This document shows, piece by piece, positions 25,107 through 35,103 of a DNA stretch of 64,000 bases. The number at the start of each line of letters is the position of its first letter. Within the stretch, counting starts at the first letter, position 1. The stretch spans positions 1 to 64,000 of the forward strand of contig NZ_SMMI01000018.1 of NCBI RefSeq assembly GCF_009733535.1, in the 5' to 3' direction. The DNA is from Sphingobacterium endophyticum. GTDB taxonomy: Bacteria; Bacteroidota; Bacteroidia; Sphingobacteriales; Sphingobacteriaceae. The notes below the pieces were generated by a model, which ran no database searches, had not been told where the DNA came from, and worked only from the letters and a program-made list of their open reading frames with translations. A program made the translations under genes and the position numbers.

Positions 25107-26544
25107 AAATAAAAACTACTTCAATTGGGTTGCAATCACTTTGTTGGCACTTTCAGCTTCCAGCTGTAAAGTGCCTCAAGCAACTCAAATGAAAGAAAAT
25201 AAGAGCCTTCCGACCGCATTCAATGAGGAGCTTGTCAATCAGGATACCACAAATTCTGGGAATGTGAAATGGAGAGAATTTTTCACAGATCCTAATTTAA
25301 TTTCCTTATTGGATACCGCTTTAAAGAATAATCAAGAGCTCAATATCACTTTGCAAGAACTTGAAATTGCAAAGAATGATATCATGCTCAGGAAAGGAGC
25401 ATTAAAACCTATTGTAGGTGTCGGTGCAGGGGCAGGTATAGAGAAAGTTGGACGATACACTTCTCAAGGTGCTGGTGACGCATCTACAGAAATAACGCCT
25501 GGCCATGAAATGCCAGATCCCCTAGGAGATTTAAATGTGTCCGTTTTTGCACATTGGGAGGTGGATATCTGGAAAAAACTTAAATACTCAGAACAAGCAG
25601 CTGTTAACCGATATTTAGCAACAGTTGAAGGTAAAAACTTTGTTTTGAGTAGTTTAATTGCAGAAGTTGCTAATTCTTATTATGAACTGTTGGCATTAGA
25701 TAACCAATTGGCTATAATACGTCAGAATATCCTTTTGCAAGAGAAAGCTTTAGAGGTGGTGAAAATACAAAAAGAGGCTACTAGAGTGACGGAACTAGCA
25801 GTCAAAAAGTTTGAAGCTGAAGTTGCCAAAACTAAAGGAATGGAATTTTCTACATTACAACAAATTAAGGAAACAGAAAACCGAATTAACTTTTTATTAG
25901 GCCGTTATCCTCAAGAAATTGTGCGTAATCAAAGTAGTTTTATAGATCTAGTCCCTGCAACTGTTAAAACTGGAATTCCTAGTCAACTATTAAATAATCG
26001 CCCGGATATTCTACAGGCAGAGCATGAATTAGCTGCCGCAAAATTGGATGTTCAGGTAGCACGCAAAGAATTCTACCCCTCATTAGATATTTCTGCAGCC
26101 TTTGGACTACAGGCTTTCAAACCTTCTTATCTCTTTCGATTGCCTGAATCTTTACTTTATAATTTAGCGGGTGATCTTACTGCCCCTTTATTAAATAAAA
26201 ATGCAATTAAAGCGGAATTCAATTCTGCAAATTCAAGGCAGATTCAAGCAATTTATAATTACGAAAGGACTTTACTCAACGCTTTCACTGAAGTTTCAAC
26301 CCAACTTTCAAATATTGACAACCTAGAAAAAGGATATGTTTATAAAAATCAAGAGGTTGATGCATTGAATAAATCTATTGATGTCTCTAATGAATTATTC
26401 AAGTCTGCAAGAGCAGATTATTTAGAAGTGTTGATGACTCAGCGTGATGTTTTGGATGCAAAATTAGAATTAATAGAAACTAAAAAACAACAACTCAATG
26501 CAGTTGTTAATGTATATAAAGCTTTAGGTGGTGGTTGGAAATAA
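25096..26544 (+). CDS. RND outer-membrane factor lipoprotein (TolC/OprM, NodT type)
   Basis: 482 residues from the ATG at 25096, with a lipobox ending SASSC at Cys24; an earlier in-frame start at 25027 lies inside the pump gene and would bury the signal peptide. Family marks are NVKWREFFTDPNLISLLDTA, the paired repeats of the TolC barrel and alpha-tunnel (two halves), and NNRPDILQAEHELAAAKLDV near the middle. It forms the exit duct of the tripartite pump encoded by the two genes before it. A strong terminator follows at 26580. Confidence 0.95.
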   Translation: METKNKNYFNWVAITLLALSASSCKVPQATQMKENKSLPTAFNEELVNQDTTNSGNVKWREFFTDPNLISLLDTALKNNQELNITLQELEIAKNDIMLRKGALKPIVGVGAGAGIEKVGRYTSQGAGDASTEITPGHEMPDPLGDLNVSVFAHWEVDIWKKLKYSEQAAVNRYLATVEGKNFVLSSLIAEVANSYYELLALDNQLAIIRQNILLQEKALEVVKIQKEATRVTELAVKKFEAEVAKTKGMEFSTLQQIKETENRINFLLGRYPQEIVRNQSSFIDLVPATVKTGIPSQLLNNRPDILQAEHELAAAKLDVQVARKEFYPSLDISAAFGLQAFKPSYLFRLPESLLYNLAGDLTAPLLNKNAIKAEFNSANSRQIQAIYNYERTLLNAFTEVSTQLSNIDNLEKGYVYKNQEVDALNKSIDVSNELFKSARADYLEVLMTQRDVLDAKLELIETKKQQLNAVVNVYKALGGGWK

Positions 26545-26579
26545 CCAATCAACTATGCTTAAATAGGGTTAGTTTTCCA

Positions 26580-26611
26580 GGGGAACAATTTTTATTGTTC
26601 CCCTTTTTTTT
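26580..26611. terminator. Terminator of the efflux operon
   Basis: GGGGAACAAT / ATTGTTCCCC (10-bp perfect stem, 4-base loop) followed by an eight-base T run, 35 bp after the outer-membrane factor stop. The LacI gene converges on it from the other side. Confidence 0.85.
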
Positions 26612-26641
26612 CCAAAGGGACTGATCCTTAAAGTTAATTAA

Positions 26642-27670
26642 CTAAGGCATTGAGGATTTTCGTGGAATTAGCTTTGTATTTAGTTCGATTGTTTCAAAAT
26701 CATCAATTGGATATTTGGATTTGATAATCTCAACTAATTTATTGAATGCTACCATTCCAATTTCTTCTGTGGGTTGTACGACTGTAGATAGCGAAGGATT
26801 TAGTGAATTTGGTATTCTAATATTCGAAAATCCTATGACGCAGACTTCATCTGGGACTTTGATGTTTAATTCTGCTAAAATACCTAAGGTCAATGTGGTT
26901 ATATCATCTGTGGCTCCAAAAATAGCATTTGGCATTTTTCCTTGAGATTTTAAAAAATTTAATTTTTTGACTATTGAATTTTCAATCTCATCATGTTTAC
27001 TATAATCACATTCCAAATAGAGATTCGTGTCAAAAGGAATTTGATGATCAAGTAAACATTTCTTAAATCCTAATAATCTATCTGCTGCAACCCCAATATT
27101 TTTACCTGTAATATGTAGAATTTTGGATCTGCCCGAATTAATTAAATGCTCAGTTGCTTCATAGGCACTAACCTTATTGTCGATTCCAACTTTATGAGTT
27201 TTTATTTCATGGTTTACCCGATCAAATAAAACCACAGGAATCCCGGAATTTTGGAGCGCTTCTAATTGTTCTATATTAGAGTTAAATGCAACAGGTGAAA
27301 TTAGCAAACCATCAATTCCCCGCATCCTTAATACATCAATGGCATGCTTTTCTAATTTGATATCATCTCGACTTTGCATAATAATGATATCATATTTTTC
27401 CGCCTGTGATCCATTATGAATACCGTCCAATACTTGCGAAATAAATGTATTGCTAATGTTAAATACGATGACACCTATTGTATTGGTCTTTCCTGTTTTT
27501 AAAGTTCTTGCAACTTTATTAGGAACATAATGATGTTTTTCAGCATAATCCTGAACCAGCTTTTTCGTGGACTCACTGATTTCATAACTGTCCGATAAGG
27601 ATTTTGATACAGTTGATACCGAAAGCTTTAAATCCTTGGCAATGTCCTTTAACGTCTTACGTTCAATCAT
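26642..27670 (-). CDS. LacI family transcriptional regulator
   Basis: 342 residues from the ATG at 27670. The helix-turn-helix and hinge are at the N-terminus: KTLKDIAKDLKLSVSTVSKS then a VPNKVARTLKTGKTNTIGVI stretch. The periplasmic-binding-protein-like ligand domain follows with FDRVNHEIKTHKVGIDN, GRSKILHITG and FGATDDITTLTLGIL. A longer reading from 27706 would add 12 residues before the HTH and includes a small palindrome better seen as leader DNA. LacI regulators in this phylum usually sense sugars. The neighbours give no clear target, though SusCD pair 1 lies 1.6 kb away on the other strand. Confidence 0.92.
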   Translation of the reverse strand: MIERKTLKDIAKDLKLSVSTVSKSLSDSYEISESTKKLVQDYAEKHHYVPNKVARTLKTGKTNTIGVIVFNISNTFISQVLDGIHNGSQAEKYDIIIMQSRDDIKLEKHAIDVLRMRGIDGLLISPVAFNSNIEQLEALQNSGIPVVLFDRVNHEIKTHKVGIDNKVSAYEATEHLINSGRSKILHITGKNIGVAADRLLGFKKCLLDHQIPFDTNLYLECDYSKHDEIENSIVKKLNFLKSQGKMPNAIFGATDDITTLTLGILAELNIKVPDEVCVIGFSNIRIPNSLNPSLSTVVQPTEEIGMVAFNKLVEIIKSKYPIDDFETIELNTKLIPRKSSMP

Positions 27671-28121
27671 AATTAGTTCATCTTGAAAAGGAAATTTAAT
27701 TTCCAACTTCTCAATTTTTTAAATAAACGGAATTTTAATCGTTTTGACAATTTATTGAAGGCTTTAATTAATTTTTTAATAGATCTTTTTTAATGCCAAT
27801 TCAGGATCAATGGGGTTTTAAACCTTTCTTATAGAGCATTGGAGTATTGCTTTCTGTTGTTTTGCTATGAAAAATCAGCTGTTTAATTTAAAAGGTATCT
27901 CTTGAATCGATTGATAACATCGCTGTAATAAGATGATAAACTATAAAAGGTAAATATATTTCTACAAATTAAATTAATAGTAAGCTTTTAATATTGAATA
28001 ATGTTGCTTTAAAGGGGTTTTTTGAAAAAATATTAATAAATCAATAACAATTTGTTAAAAATTGGAATAATTTATGTTTCATTATGATAAATTATTTTAA
28101 AGAAGCCAAATTAATTAAAAA
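27671..28121. other. Intergenic region between the LacI gene and the Rossmann-protein gene
   Basis: 451 bp, divergent genes on both sides, very AT-rich. I see no coding frame of note. It should hold both promoters, but no full TTTG/TAnnTTTG pair was found. The perfect small palindrome at 27690-27704 is the only clear structure. Confidence 0.6.
27690..27704. promoter_or_regulatory. Perfect inverted repeat in the LacI gene leader (candidate operator)
   Basis: GGAAATT-T-AATTTCC, 15 bp, begins 20 bp before the LacI start codon. LacI-family proteins bind short palindromes and often repress themselves, so this is a candidate autoregulatory site. Evidence is position and symmetry only. Confidence 0.3.
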
Positions 28122-28790
28122 ATGCATAAAATTAAAGTCATAATTACAGGAGCTACCGGAATGGTAGGTGAGGGGGTACTGCAAGAATGTTTGAATAATT
28201 CTGAAGTGGAAAAGGTGTTAATTGTGACTAGAAAGGAGTATCCAATTACTCATCCAAAATTAAAACAAATGATTTTTTCAGATATTCTGAATATTGATCA
28301 ATTGGGTGATGAGTTAGTGGATTATAATGCTTGCTTTTTTTGTGCCGGTGTATCCTCTGTGGGAATGAATGAAGATAAGTACACCAAATTAACCTATGAT
28401 TTAACTTTAAATTTTTCAAAAAAATTACTTGAAATTAATAAGGATATAGTCTTTTGTTATGTCTCCGGTAGTGGCACTGATAGCTCTGAAAAAGGAAAGG
28501 TGATGTGGGCTAGAGTAAAAGGAAAGACTGAGAATGATTTATTAAAACTTCCATTTAAAGCAGTCTATAATTTTAGGCCTGGTTTTATGCGTCCAAGTCC
28601 TGGTGCAAAAAATGTAAAAGGTGTTCTAAAATTTATTTCAGCTTTATATCCAATCCTTAGACCATTAAACAAAACTTATTTCCTAACTCTTGAAGAGGTA
28701 GGAAAAGCAATGGTTGCAGTCTCTAGGAATGGATATAATAAACATATATTGGAAACTCAAGATATTTCATTCTTAGCTTCTCAATCCTAA
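28122..28790 (+). CDS. NAD(P)-binding Rossmann-fold epimerase/NmrA-like protein
   Basis: 222 residues. The N-terminus IKVIITGATGMVGEGVLQEC contains the GxxGxxG dinucleotide-binding loop of extended short-chain dehydrogenases. CFFCAGVSS, VSGSGTDSSEKG and KGKTENDLL follow where active-site loops lie, and NFRPGFMRP near the end is typical of the 'epimerase' group close to yeast YLR290C/HTATIP2-like proteins. The canonical YxxxK pair is not obvious, so it may bind NADPH without classic SDR chemistry. It is a single gene; substrate unknown. Confidence 0.82.
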   Translation: MHKIKVIITGATGMVGEGVLQECLNNSEVEKVLIVTRKEYPITHPKLKQMIFSDILNIDQLGDELVDYNACFFCAGVSSVGMNEDKYTKLTYDLTLNFSKKLLEINKDIVFCYVSGSGTDSSEKGKVMWARVKGKTENDLLKLPFKAVYNFRPGFMRPSPGAKNVKGVLKFISALYPILRPLNKTYFLTLEEVGKAMVAVSRNGYNKHILETQDISFLASQS

Positions 28791-29269
28791 AATTTTTATA
28801 AATCAATTTACCACTTAATTCGGACTCAATTCTATAGTATCATCTTTTTATCTCCATATATTTTTTAATTGATTTATTGAGAATCATTAAAATAAATAAA
28901 AAGGATAAAATGAAGAATAACGAGAATTCTTAAACAAAAGCAATTCGATTTTAAATTGTTTTAAAGTATATCTCTGTTTTAAAATCTTTAAGTACTTAAA
29001 GTGTAAAGAATAAAGACGTTTTAGTAATTAAGTTATTTTCTTTTTAATTCTTGTTGGATTGTTAATTTAATTCAAAATTTAAGTTAAAAAATGCTTAATA
29101 ATTTTTAAAAAAGTGTAGATGAAGTCAATTTTATTGCGTTAATTCGTATTGAACTTTAAAAGAACTAATAGTAAACCTGAAGCAATTATCGGCAACGATA
29201 TTGTTATAGAAATTTTTAAAGCCAAAATTATAAATCGTTTTAGCATTATTTATTATTAACTATATTTTT
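28791..29269. other. Intergenic region upstream of SusCD pair 1
   Basis: 479 bp of AT-rich DNA without a credible coding frame. It must contain the susC promoter and possibly a long 5' leader. A perfect 16-bp palindrome stands out at 28986-29001. No consensus TAnnTTTG with TTTG spacing was found, so control through an alternative sigma factor or activator is possible. Confidence 0.55.
28986..29001. promoter_or_regulatory. Perfect 16-bp palindrome upstream of susC (candidate operator)
   Basis: CTTTAAGTACTTAAAG is its own reverse complement, about 270 bp before the SusC start. Its length and lack of a T tail make a protein-binding site more likely than a terminator. Confidence 0.35.
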
Positions 29270-32200
29270 ATGTGGAATTCTGACAATTTTACTCGTAGAG
29301 GAAATAGGCTATGGATTATTCCGTTAGTACTCCTCGCAACAAGTTACAGTCCTGCTAACGCGAACGTTAGTTTAGGATCGAACACAGTTCCAACCACTAA
29401 ATTGCACCAGCAAACCGTTTCTGGTACGGTTAGAGATGCTGGCAATAATCAGCCATTGGAAGGTGTTACAATCTCCATTAAAGGTACCACAACAGGTACG
29501 CAGACGGATGCAAGCGGTAATTTCTCAATCCAAGCCAGTAATGGACAGGTCATTGTTGCTAATTATATTGGGTTCAAGTCCCAAGAAAAAACCGTAAGCT
29601 CCAGCTCAATGAGCTTTTCATTGGAAAGTACAGATCAACAAATTGAAGAACTAGTTGTTGTCGGTTACGGTACAATGAGAAAATCAGACGTAACTGGATC
29701 CATTTCTAATGTAAAAGGAGAGGATATGATTAAAGCTCAAAGCTTTAGTCCACTTGAAAACCTAAGAGGTAAAGCTCCAGGTGTAAATATCTATTCTAAC
29801 TCTAGTCAGCCAGGTGCTTATGCAAATAGGGTTATTATTCGTGGTACTAACACAATTAACTCTTCTTCAAATCCACTTTATGTAGTCGATGGGGTAGTGA
29901 TGCAGGATTTTCACTTGTTAAATCCAAATGATATCGAAAGTATTGAGGTTTTAAAAGACGCATCTTCAGCAGCAATTTATGGTGCTCGTGGTGCAAATGG
30001 CGTTATCTTGGTTACTACCAAAAGAGGTAACAAGGACGGAAGAAAAACGATCAGTTACCAAGGTTCAGTTAGCAGTAACTCTGTACAAAGATATATGGAT
30101 GTTCTAACTGGTCAAGAATGGGTGGATGCCTTTATGATCGGTCTTCAGAATGAAAATAATTGGCAAGGAAAAAATTGGAATCTGGACAAAAAATCATGGT
30201 TCAATGATCCTAATTATTTTGATGCTAGCGGTAATCCATTATACAATACGGATTGGCAAAAAGAGGCTACTAGAAACTCCTTATCTCATAATCACCAAAT
30301 TGATATTCAACAAGGGGATGAAAGTTCGTCTGTAGGGGCTTTCTTAAATTATTCTGAAAATCAAGGTGTTGTAAACAATACATACAGTAAACGTATCAAT
30401 GCTAAATTAGCATACGATTCTAAAGTTAAGGAATGGTTATCAACAAGTGTTAACTTATTGGCAAACCATACTTGGGGCCGTCATACTCCAGAAGACGGTG
30501 GTGGACAAGATGCCCGTCGTACAATGATTGAGATGCTTCCTTGGCTTCCTATTTATCAACCTGATGGAAAATATACTTCTTCTTCATCATCTACCGTATC
30601 GAATGTATTAGCATTTGAAGGTATGGCTAACCCTGTTTCTATTTTAGATTTACAGAAAAGAATGCGCTATAATACCCAAATCTTTGGTAACGCAGCATTA
30701 ACTTTCCATATCGCGGATGGTTTGGATTTGAAAACCCAATTCGGTATTGATAATCATAGAAAAGAATATAGAGGTTACTCTTCTATTACATTAAACAATA
30801 TTTCAAGACCTAATGGTTGGGCAGAAGTTAACAGCTGGAATGACCTATATTGGCAAGAAGAAACCTATTTGACTTATAATAAAACTTTTGATAAACATAG
30901 GGTTAATGCTATGGCAGGTCTTTCATGGCAAGAACGTACCTATTACGGTTTCAATGTGAGAACTGAAGGGTTTACAACAGATGCTTATGAATACAATAAC
31001 TTAGGTGTGGGTTCAATCCCAGGTTCTCCAGGTTCGGGAACTAACAAATGGGCCATGAACTCTTACTTCGTTCGCGGAAACTATAGCTACGATGATCGTT
31101 ATTCGGTAACATTAACTGCTCGTGCTGACGGTTCTTCTAAATTCGGTGAAAACAATAAATACGGATTTTTCCCTTCAGCAGGTGTGGCGTGGAATATTGG
31201 TAATGAAGCTTTTATGAAAGATCAGACTACAGTTTCTAATCTGAAATTACATACAAGTTATGGTGTTACAGGTAACTCTGAAATCAATCCGTATTCCTCT
31301 TTGTTTATGATCAATGCTGGAACAAGTTTAATGAATGGAGTCCGTGAACCTTTTGGATTTGTAGGAAATTTAGGTAACCCAGATTTACGTTGGGAAAAAA
31401 CTAAAACTTATGATGCAGGATTTGAATTAGGATTATTTCAAAATAGATTGAATTTTGATGTCTCTGTTTACAATAGAACTACTACTGATTTATTATTAGA
31501 AGCACCAGTACCTTATGCAACAGGTTATGCTAGTGTTTATAAAAACATTGGTTCTGTTAGAAATAGAGGGGTGGAAATTTTAGTGAATGCATCTCCTGTA
31601 AGAAATGATGATTTATCTTGGAATATTACATTGAATGGTTCTTATAACAAGAATGAGGTCTTGAAATTAGGTGAAAACAACGAGGATATTCTATTGAATG
31701 GATGGGTTGGAGGTCCTAACAGTATTATTCGTGTTGGTGAAAACTTAAACAGTTTTTATGGTTATAAACGTAATGGAATTTATACAGTTCAGGATTTCGA
31801 AAATGGTGATATTGAAGAAAACAAAATTGGTAGACCTAACAGATCAACTAATCAACAGATCCTAGGTAAAGGTGTGCCTGATTGGATGGGTAGTTTTATC
31901 AATACAGTAAACTATAAAAACTTTGATTTAACCGTTGACCTACAATTTGTTTATGGTGTTGAAACCATGCAACAATTTTTCCACTCTACTTATGACCGTT
32001 TCGGTATTACCAATGGTTTGAAAACTATCCTTACTGATGCATACAATGGATCTAATCCAAATACTATGCAACAAGCAATTTACCTACAAAATAATGGTCA
32101 CGCTGGTCAGGATACAAATGTGGATTCTCAATGGGTAGTAGATGGTTCATATTTACGTGTGAATGTATTGCAGTTGGGTTATACATTTAAATCAGATTTA

Positions 32201-32398
32201 GCAAGTAGAATGGGATTCTCGGCATTACGTATATACGCAAGTGCGAATAACCCTTGGTTGATTACAAATTCTAAATTCCAAGGTTATGATCCAGAGAGTA
32301 CCTCATTGGGTGAAGGAAATAAATTCGGTCAAAATATGACTTTCTTCTCTTATCCAAGGGCGAAAACATTCACTTTCGGAGTTAACTTGACTTTATAA
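29270..32398 (+). CDS. SusC/RagA family TonB-linked outer-membrane transporter (pair 1)
   Basis: 1042 residues. After a signal sequence (about 12-32, ending SPANA) comes the CarboxypepD_reg-like/STN-less domain VSGTVRDAGNNQPLEGVTIS, then the TonB box-like EELVVVGYGT, a plug domain with GKAPGVNIYSN and IESIEVLKDASSAAIYGARG, and a 22-strand barrel. The last residues FTFGVNLTL end in the phylum's usual aromatic/hydrophobic strand. It imports a SusD-captured nutrient across the outer membrane with TonB energy. SusD follows 20 bp later. Substrate unknown: no glycan hydrolase or hybrid regulator adjoins. Confidence 0.96.
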   Translation: MWNSDNFTRRGNRLWIIPLVLLATSYSPANANVSLGSNTVPTTKLHQQTVSGTVRDAGNNQPLEGVTISIKGTTTGTQTDASGNFSIQASNGQVIVANYIGFKSQEKTVSSSSMSFSLESTDQQIEELVVVGYGTMRKSDVTGSISNVKGEDMIKAQSFSPLENLRGKAPGVNIYSNSSQPGAYANRVIIRGTNTINSSSNPLYVVDGVVMQDFHLLNPNDIESIEVLKDASSAAIYGARGANGVILVTTKRGNKDGRKTISYQGSVSSNSVQRYMDVLTGQEWVDAFMIGLQNENNWQGKNWNLDKKSWFNDPNYFDASGNPLYNTDWQKEATRNSLSHNHQIDIQQGDESSSVGAFLNYSENQGVVNNTYSKRINAKLAYDSKVKEWLSTSVNLLANHTWGRHTPEDGGGQDARRTMIEMLPWLPIYQPDGKYTSSSSSTVSNVLAFEGMANPVSILDLQKRMRYNTQIFGNAALTFHIADGLDLKTQFGIDNHRKEYRGYSSITLNNISRPNGWAEVNSWNDLYWQEETYLTYNKTFDKHRVNAMAGLSWQERTYYGFNVRTEGFTTDAYEYNNLGVGSIPGSPGSGTNKWAMNSYFVRGNYSYDDRYSVTLTARADGSSKFGENNKYGFFPSAGVAWNIGNEAFMKDQTTVSNLKLHTSYGVTGNSEINPYSSLFMINAGTSLMNGVREPFGFVGNLGNPDLRWEKTKTYDAGFELGLFQNRLNFDVSVYNRTTTDLLLEAPVPYATGYASVYKNIGSVRNRGVEILVNASPVRNDDLSWNITLNGSYNKNEVLKLGENNEDILLNGWVGGPNSIIRVGENLNSFYGYKRNGIYTVQDFENGDIEENKIGRPNRSTNQQILGKGVPDWMGSFINTVNYKNFDLTVDLQFVYGVETMQQFFHSTYDRFGITNGLKTILTDAYNGSNPNTMQQAIYLQNNGHAGQDTNVDSQWVVDGSYLRVNVLQLGYTFKSDLASRMGFSALRIYASANNPWLITNSKFQGYDPESTSLGEGNKFGQNMTFFSYPRAKTFTFGVNLTL

Positions 32399-32418
32399 TT
32401 TCTTGAAGAAACATTATT

Positions 32419-33999
32419 ATGAAAACTAAAAATTTTGCAATCGCTATATTATTGACCGGTGCCTTAGGGTTAAGCTCATGCGAAAAGTTTTTGGAGGAAA
32501 AACCGCTTTCGAATGAAACATTAAACTTTTTCTTTAAAACTGAAGCACAGGCTATTGCCAATGTCAATGCTCTTTATCGTAGAGGAGCTCCCGTAAGATA
32601 TGGAAATGCTGGGTCGGCTTATCTTGGACCGACAGCATCAATCCCAACCTTTTTAACTGGTTATTTCACCAATGCCTATGAAAACCAGGAACTCGTTTGT
32701 CTTTATTCTAAACAATTGAATAGACAACAGAATACTAGAATTGTTTCTAATACTATGAATACTATTTGGAATGAAAGTTATTCTTCAATAAATATCGCAA
32801 ATGGTGGTATCAAGCATATTCCAGAAATTCCTTTCAATAACGAGAATGAAAAAAAGGTATTAATCGCTACTTCTAAATTCTTTAGAGCGTTCAACTATTT
32901 CTATTTAGTGAAAACTTTTGGAGATATTCCAATGCCACTTGAACCTACTGAGAACTTGGAAAATCTTTATTTGAAGAGAACTCCGACGGCTGATGTATAT
33001 AAGCAGATTGAAGCTGATTTAAAAGAAGCAGTGGATGTGTTACCAGCTGTTACATTTACAGATAATAAAAACAGGGCAACGAAATATGTTGCTGCTATGA
33101 CCTTAGCTAATGTCTATTTGCAGCAAAATAAGTTTGCTGAAGCTGCTACTTATTCAAAAATGGTGGTTAATTCTGCACATAATTTAACCCAGAACGAAGA
33201 TTTAAAAATGAAAAGTGCGTACAATAAATTACGTACCACAGATAATTTACCGGAGAGTATCTATGCATATGAATTTGACGGTACAATTTCTGCCAGCGGT
33301 TGGTGGCCTACCTATGGTTTCAATTCTTCTGCAACTGCTGTTTTTGATAAATATTCGATTTTTGAACGTGTTTATGGTCCAAGTAAGACCTTCTTAAATG
33401 TTTATGAAGCAAATGATCTAAGGATTCAACCAAATCAATTCTACCACTGGGAATATAAAAATCCTAATACTGGAAAAATTTGGAAATCTGATGATGCTGC
33501 AATTTGGTATTATGTAGATGAAGCTGCTATATTAACGACTGGTCGCGGTACTAAAGATTTCAATATCTATCGTTATGCTGAAGCTTTATTAATTGCTGCT
33601 GAAAGTTCAGCGAAAGCTTCTAATGCAGTAACTGCTGAAGCAGCAGGATATCTTGCAAGAGTTAAAGCAAGAGCGAGTACAACTGGAAAAACAGTGGCTC
33701 AGTATACCACAGAATTGCAGGCTCTTTCTCCAGCGGCATTTGTTGAAGCTGTATGGACGGAGCGCCTTCGTGAATTGCCTCTAGAATTCAAAATGTGGGA
33801 CGACTGTTTGCGTACCGGTAAATTCCCTGTAGTTTCTGCAACCGAAAAAGGAAAAGTTACTTACGTGAATTTAGTTGGTGCTAAAAACGCTGCGGGTGCA
33901 ACATTTAAAGATTCCGACCTTTTATGGCCAATCTCTTTAGATGAATTACAACGAAATCCAGAGTTAACTCAAAACAAAGATTACCAAGCTACAAATTAA
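32419..33999 (+). CDS. SusD/RagB family surface lipoprotein (pair 1)
   Basis: 526 residues. The lipobox GLSSC lipidates Cys21, and EKFLEEKPL follows as in most SusD proteins. The TPR-rich SusD body shows TSKFFRAFNYFYLVKTFGDI and AMTLANVYLQQNKFAEAATY; the C-terminal half carries YRYAEALLIAAESS, WTERLRELPLEFKMWDDCLR and ends in the SusD-like LWPISLDELQRNPELTQNK. It captures substrate at the cell surface and lids the SusC barrel. A strong terminator follows. Confidence 0.95.
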   Translation: MKTKNFAIAILLTGALGLSSCEKFLEEKPLSNETLNFFFKTEAQAIANVNALYRRGAPVRYGNAGSAYLGPTASIPTFLTGYFTNAYENQELVCLYSKQLNRQQNTRIVSNTMNTIWNESYSSINIANGGIKHIPEIPFNNENEKKVLIATSKFFRAFNYFYLVKTFGDIPMPLEPTENLENLYLKRTPTADVYKQIEADLKEAVDVLPAVTFTDNKNRATKYVAAMTLANVYLQQNKFAEAATYSKMVVNSAHNLTQNEDLKMKSAYNKLRTTDNLPESIYAYEFDGTISASGWWPTYGFNSSATAVFDKYSIFERVYGPSKTFLNVYEANDLRIQPNQFYHWEYKNPNTGKIWKSDDAAIWYYVDEAAILTTGRGTKDFNIYRYAEALLIAAESSAKASNAVTAEAAGYLARVKARASTTGKTVAQYTTELQALSPAAFVEAVWTERLRELPLEFKMWDDCLRTGKFPVVSATEKGKVTYVNLVGAKNAAGATFKDSDLLWPISLDELQRNPELTQNKDYQATN

Positions 34000-34016
34000 G
34001 GCGAATAATCATATAG

Positions 34017-34044
34017 AAAGAGGCTGTCACTGACAGCCTCTTTT
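34017..34044. terminator. Terminator of SusCD pair 1
   Basis: A near-perfect 13-bp stem, AAAGAGGCTGTCA / TGACAGCCTCTTT, with a T tail. It lies between susD and the convergent ATPase gene, so it likely serves both. Confidence 0.85.
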
Positions 34045-34047
34045 GTT

Positions 34048-34590
34048 TCATAAATTTTCTAAAATAAATTTAACTCTTAATTCTATATCCATTTTCGGAA
34101 TCTCTATAACCTCATATCCATATTTTAGATAAAGCTTTCTCATATAATCAAAGGTATACTGTGCCTCCTCCCAAGTTTGTTTCCTTTCAGAATCTGTAAC
34201 ATAAATCTCTTCCCAAGGAGGAAGAATAAAGATTTTATGATATAATGGCTTTTTAAGAATTTCAAATTGAGCAATTGTCATCGGTAGATTTTCCATTTCC
34301 ATATAACAAATACTGTCAAGTAGGCCTCGATCAAAAAAGACAAACCCTTTTTCATTAAGGATTGATCGTTCATATTCTTTCAGAGATTCCTCCCACATTA
34401 ACCTTGCATACTCAGCTTTATTTGCCCATGGTAATGCAGATCCACGATTCAATACTTGATCTTTAATAATTTGCCGGGCTACCTCTGGAATACAATGAAA
34501 ACCATATTCAGAAAGATGGTTTAGTAAAGTGGTTTTCCCTGTACCAGGTCCTCCTGTGAGTACATAATAATTCCTTATTTGATTTTGCAT
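34048..34590 (-). CDS. AAA family P-loop ATPase/kinase (AAA_28 type)
   Basis: 180 residues, a single nucleotide-binding domain. Walker A is VLTGGPGTGKTTLLNHL near residue 10; the segment IPEVARQIIKDQ and the FVFFDRGLLDSICYME stretch (a Walker-B-like D with a following Arg) are typical of the AAA_28 group, which resembles nucleoside/NadR-type kinases. The function in bacteria is not settled. It is co-directional with and 9 bp downstream of a GNAT acetyltransferase, so the two are probably co-transcribed. Confidence 0.82.
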   Translation of the reverse strand: MQNQIRNYYVLTGGPGTGKTTLLNHLSEYGFHCIPEVARQIIKDQVLNRGSALPWANKAEYARLMWEESLKEYERSILNEKGFVFFDRGLLDSICYMEMENLPMTIAQFEILKKPLYHKIFILPPWEEIYVTDSERKQTWEEAQYTFDYMRKLYLKYGYEVIEIPKMDIELRVKFILENL

Positions 34591-34599
34591 AAATCTCCT

Positions 34600-35103
34600 T
34601 TAAAATATTAATTCAAGAACTTCTCCAGGTAATCCGTCAAAATCTCTAAATTCCCTTGTTTGGAACCCATTTTTTATCAATATTTTTCTCGAAGCAAGAT
34701 TATTGGGATCTATAATTGCAAACATCCCTTTCAGCTTTTTCAACAAACGGCCGTAATCAATCAAACACGCTGCAATGGCACTTGCAATTCCTTTTCCCCA
34801 ATATTCTGGAAGTATTATATAACCCAACTCGGCGATATCGGAATTTGATTCTGTAATCTCAAGTTTTGCTAAGCCAATAAATTTCCCACTTTTCCTATCA
34901 AATATTTTATAGGTCCCGAAATGATCCGAAATAGAATTTAATTTAAGTAGCTTTTTGAAATCCTCTCTTGCCTCATCAAACTCAAAGGGTCTTTCTGTGA
35001 TCATGGCCATAACTTTTTCATCATTGACCATTTGAAAATAATAATCAAAATCTCGAGTACTATTTACAAACTTGAGAAGTTTATAATGTTCCAATTCTAT
35101 CAT
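34600..35103 (-). CDS. GNAT family N-acetyltransferase (RimJ/RimL-like)
   Basis: 167 residues. GNAT features are IGLAKLEITESNSDIAELGY, then ILPEYWGKGIASAIAACLID, where the R/Q-x-x-G-x-G/A acetyl-CoA loop appears as YWGKGIAS, and DPNNLASRKILIKNGFQTRE, the usual C-terminal 'N-xxS-xxxxxK-xGF' segment. It transfers an acetyl group from acetyl-CoA to an amino group, acceptor unknown. It is the first gene of a likely two-gene unit with the downstream ATPase. The 90 bp upstream hold two AT-rich inverted repeats (35108-35139 and 35143-35158). Confidence 0.9.
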   Translation of the reverse strand: MIELEHYKLLKFVNSTRDFDYYFQMVNDEKVMAMITERPFEFDEAREDFKKLLKLNSISDHFGTYKIFDRKSGKFIGLAKLEITESNSDIAELGYIILPEYWGKGIASAIAACLIDYGRLLKKLKGMFAIIDPNNLASRKILIKNGFQTREFRDFDGLPGEVLELIF

